A stretch of DNA of 8,836 bases from Desulfatitalea sp. (GTDB taxonomy: Bacteria; Desulfobacterota; Desulfobacteria; Desulfobacterales; Desulfosarcinaceae): NCBI GenBank assembly GCA_018224505.1, contig JAGTVD010000384.1, positions 1 to 8,836 on the forward strand. Direction: 5' to 3'. The position numbers were made by a program, and so were the translations under genes. Of this stretch, positions 7,301 through 8,836 are shown one piece after another. Below the pieces are notes generated by a model, which saw only the letters and a program-made list of their open reading frames with translations, was not told where the DNA came from and ran no database searches. Every line of letters starts with the position of its first letter. Position 1 is the first letter of the stretch.

Positions 7301-8278
7301 ATGGAAAGGGTCATTCGTATCTACACGACAGGAGGGCCGGAGGTGCTGCAATGGGAGGAACAGGAGAGCGGGCGACCAGGTCCCGGCGAGGTACGGGTCA
7401 AGCACGCGGCGGTGGGATTGAATTTCATTGATATTTACCATCGCATGGGGTTGTACCCCCTTTCCGGATTGCCGGCGGTGATCGGCATGGAAGGCGCCGG
7501 TACCGTGGAGGCGGTGGGCGACGGGGTCACTCTTTTGCAGGCCGGCGATCGTGTGGCTTATGCCGGACCGGTTCCCGGCGCCTATGCCACTCATCGTCTG
7601 ATCCCGGCGGACCGGCTGGTTGCCTTGCCGGATGAGATCTCCTTTGAACAGGCTGCCGCCAGCATGCTCAAGGGGATGACAGCCCGCTATTTGTTGCATG
7701 GTTGCTTTGCGGTAAAGCAGGGCGATACGCTCCTGGTCCATGCCGCGGCCGGTGGCGTGGGCAGTATCGTGTGTCAATGGGCGCACCATATGGGTGCCAC
7801 CGTGATCGGAACGGTGGGATCCGAGGAGAAAGCAGCCATGGTAGCCGAACTGGGTTGCGACTACCCCATATTGTATCGGGAAGAAGACTTCGTGGCCAGG
7901 GTCAAGGCCATAACCAGCGGTGCAGGGGTGGATGTCGTCTATGACGCCGTCGGACGCGACACCTTCCACAAATCGCTGGATTGCTTACGACCGTTGGGCA
8001 CCATGGTCTCTTTCGGGCAGGCATCGGGCCCCGTGACCCCCTTTGACATCAGCGTGCTGGCGAACAAGGGCTCTTTGTTTCTGACGCGTCCCAAACTGAT
8101 GACCTACACCGCCGGGCGCGATGACCTGCTGACCCATGCACATGATCTGTTTCAAGTGATGCGCAAAGGTGCGGTCAAGATCGCCATCCATCAACGTTAT
8201 CCCTTGGCTGAAACGGCGCGGGCCCACCGGGAACTGGAGGCTCGGCGCACCAAAGGTGCCTCGGTATTGCTGCCCTGA
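7301..8278 (+). CDS. qor: NADPH:quinone oxidoreductase, zinc-independent MDR family (Qor-like)
   Basis: A soluble cytoplasmic medium-chain reductase using NADPH to reduce quinones or activated alkenes. The product is 325 residues from the ATG at 7301, almost the length of E. coli Qor (327). The N-terminal GroES-like domain contains NFIDIYHRMGLYPL and the GMEGAGTVEAVG segment in place of the GHE zinc motif of alcohol dehydrogenases. There is no four-cysteine structural zinc cluster. The Rossmann cofactor domain begins with HAAAGGVGS (His147 to about 155) followed by CQWAHHMGATVIGTVGS, strikingly like E. coli Qor. Then come YDAVGRDTF, LRPLGTMVSFGQASG and a family-typical C-terminal half. The start is set by a strong Shine-Dalgarno six bases upstream. 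It follows the kinase gene by 108 bp on the same strand, with no evident terminator between them, but a functional link is not obvious. Confidence 0.93.
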   Translation: MERVIRIYTTGGPEVLQWEEQESGRPGPGEVRVKHAAVGLNFIDIYHRMGLYPLSGLPAVIGMEGAGTVEAVGDGVTLLQAGDRVAYAGPVPGAYATHRLIPADRLVALPDEISFEQAAASMLKGMTARYLLHGCFAVKQGDTLLVHAAAGGVGSIVCQWAHHMGATVIGTVGSEEKAAMVAELGCDYPILYREEDFVARVKAITSGAGVDVVYDAVGRDTFHKSLDCLRPLGTMVSFGQASGPVTPFDISVLANKGSLFLTRPKLMTYTAGRDDLLTHAHDLFQVMRKGAVKIAIHQRYPLAETARAHRELEARRTKGASVLLP

Positions 8279-8281
8279 GAT

Positions 8282-8323
8282 CCCGGCCCCATGCGGTGAA
8301 CATATGGGACATCACGGGCCGGG
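8282..8323. terminator. GC-rich inverted repeat between converging genes, possible terminator hairpin
   Basis: A perfect 8-bp inverted repeat, cccggccc at 8282-8289 and gggccggg at 8316-8323, flanks a 26-nt loop. It begins three bases after the qor stop codon and lies in the 142-bp gap between qor and the converging gene, where a bidirectional terminator would be expected. No T-tract follows on either strand, so it is not a canonical intrinsic terminator. It may be a transcript-end stabilising hairpin or simply chance in GC-rich DNA. Confidence 0.3.
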
Positions 8324-8420
8324 CCGTCGCTTCGGGCGAGGCGATGGTACTGTGCCGTTGAGGTGCGACGGTGCTCACAGGGTTCCGGGGCGCCTGGAAT
8401 TTGATTGGATGGGCGAACCC

Positions 8421-8836
8421 TTAGTACGTATACGTCACGGAGAGCAGTGGTGCGGTAATGGAAACGGTTGGCAGGTCCTGGATGCCCACAAGACCATTCG
8501 CCGTTGAGAAATCCAGGGTGAACCGAACTTGAAAATCCAAGAGCCCGAGCTGTTGCGCTTCCGCCATCAACGCGGTGACATCGATGGCAACGTAATTTTC
8601 CATATCCTCAGCAAAAAAATCCAGCGACAGAGAATAGTCCGATAGTGGATCAGAATCAAAATCCGTCGGTTGCAGCGCGCCGATCTGGTAGCTGACCAGA
8701 TCGATTATGGTGGGGATTCTGGCGGCGAATTCCACCGTTTCAATGAAGACTTCCAGGGTGGCGGAAACGATTCTGGCGCCGGCCGGCACAGCATCGTAGC
8801 CGGTCGAACCATCCAGGGGAAAATCCAGGAAGGCAC
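8421..8836 (-). CDS. C-terminal fragment of a protein with a DNRLRE-like beta-sandwich domain, cut by the window end
   Basis: The - strand frame is open from the window end to a TAA at 8421-8423, giving 137 visible residues; the GTG at 8787-8789 is internal, because similar sequence continues upstream of it. The visible part starts FLDFPLDGSTGYDAVP and continues with PAGARIVSATLEVFIE, then a central YVAIDVTALMAEAQ segment and FQVRFTLDF, and ends in VTYTY. This order (an xFLxF strand, then P-xGAxIxSATLxxx, then xxxDVTxL, then a final strand) resembles DNRLRE-type beta-sandwich domains found in large secreted or surface proteins. That assignment is from pattern memory only. The composition is rich in Asp/Glu, Thr, Ser and aliphatic residues and has no cysteine, which fits an extracellular beta protein. 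The N-terminal part, any signal peptide and any catalytic domain are outside the window. It converges on qor. Confidence 0.7.
   Translation of the reverse strand, partial: AFLDFPLDGSTGYDAVPAGARIVSATLEVFIETVEFAARIPTIIDLVSYQIGALQPTDFDSDPLSDYSLSLDFFAEDMENYVAIDVTALMAEAQQLGLLDFQVRFTLDFSTANGLVGIQDLPTVSITAPLLSVTYTY

Noticed and set aside
6866..7969. Long - strand open frame (367 codons) spanning the kinase receiver, the gap and half of qor
   Set aside because: It is antisense to two confidently identified genes and crosses the space between them. The translation is His/Gly-rich shadow sequence without recognisable domains.

Overview
The window is about 8.8 kb of moderately GC-rich, densely coding bacterial DNA. 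A periplasmic MltB-type lytic transglycosylase with a signal peptide implies a Gram-negative envelope. A long periplasmic-sensing hybrid histidine kinase with the phosphoacceptor motif GGVAHDFNN is of a kind common in Proteobacteria and Desulfobacterota. I cannot place the organism more precisely from sequence alone.

Layout from left to right: (1) the 3' part of a short-chain dehydrogenase/reductase (SDR) gene, + strand, cut by the window start. (2) A 42-nt convergent gap carrying a 12-bp triplet tandem repeat that runs into the next gene. (3) A complete YtcJ-like metal-dependent amidohydrolase on the - strand. (4) A 394-bp divergent spacer with no convincing gene. (5) An exported lytic murein transglycosylase with a C-terminal peptidoglycan-binding domain, + strand. 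(6) After 78 bp, a 1051-residue hybrid sensor kinase, + strand, with two tandem periplasmic binding-protein (Venus-flytrap) domains, one transmembrane helix, PAS, HisKA, HATPase and receiver domains. (7) After 108 bp, a zinc-independent NADPH:quinone oxidoreductase of the Qor type, + strand. (8) A short convergent gap with a GC-rich inverted repeat. (9) The C-terminal part of a - strand gene whose product looks like a DNRLRE-type beta-sandwich domain, cut by the window end.

The most suggestive functional grouping is the lytic transglycosylase followed by the tandem flytrap kinase. Both act in or read the periplasm, and a known enzyme (MltF) joins the same two kinds of module in one polypeptide. 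No Hpt domain, DNA-binding response regulator or transporter is present to reveal the kinase's output or ligand. The SDR, amidohydrolase and quinone oxidoreductase look like independent metabolic genes. I did not find a CRISPR array, tRNA, rRNA, insertion sequence, phage module or defence system. The window reads mostly as ordinary chromosome, with a few details worth checking.
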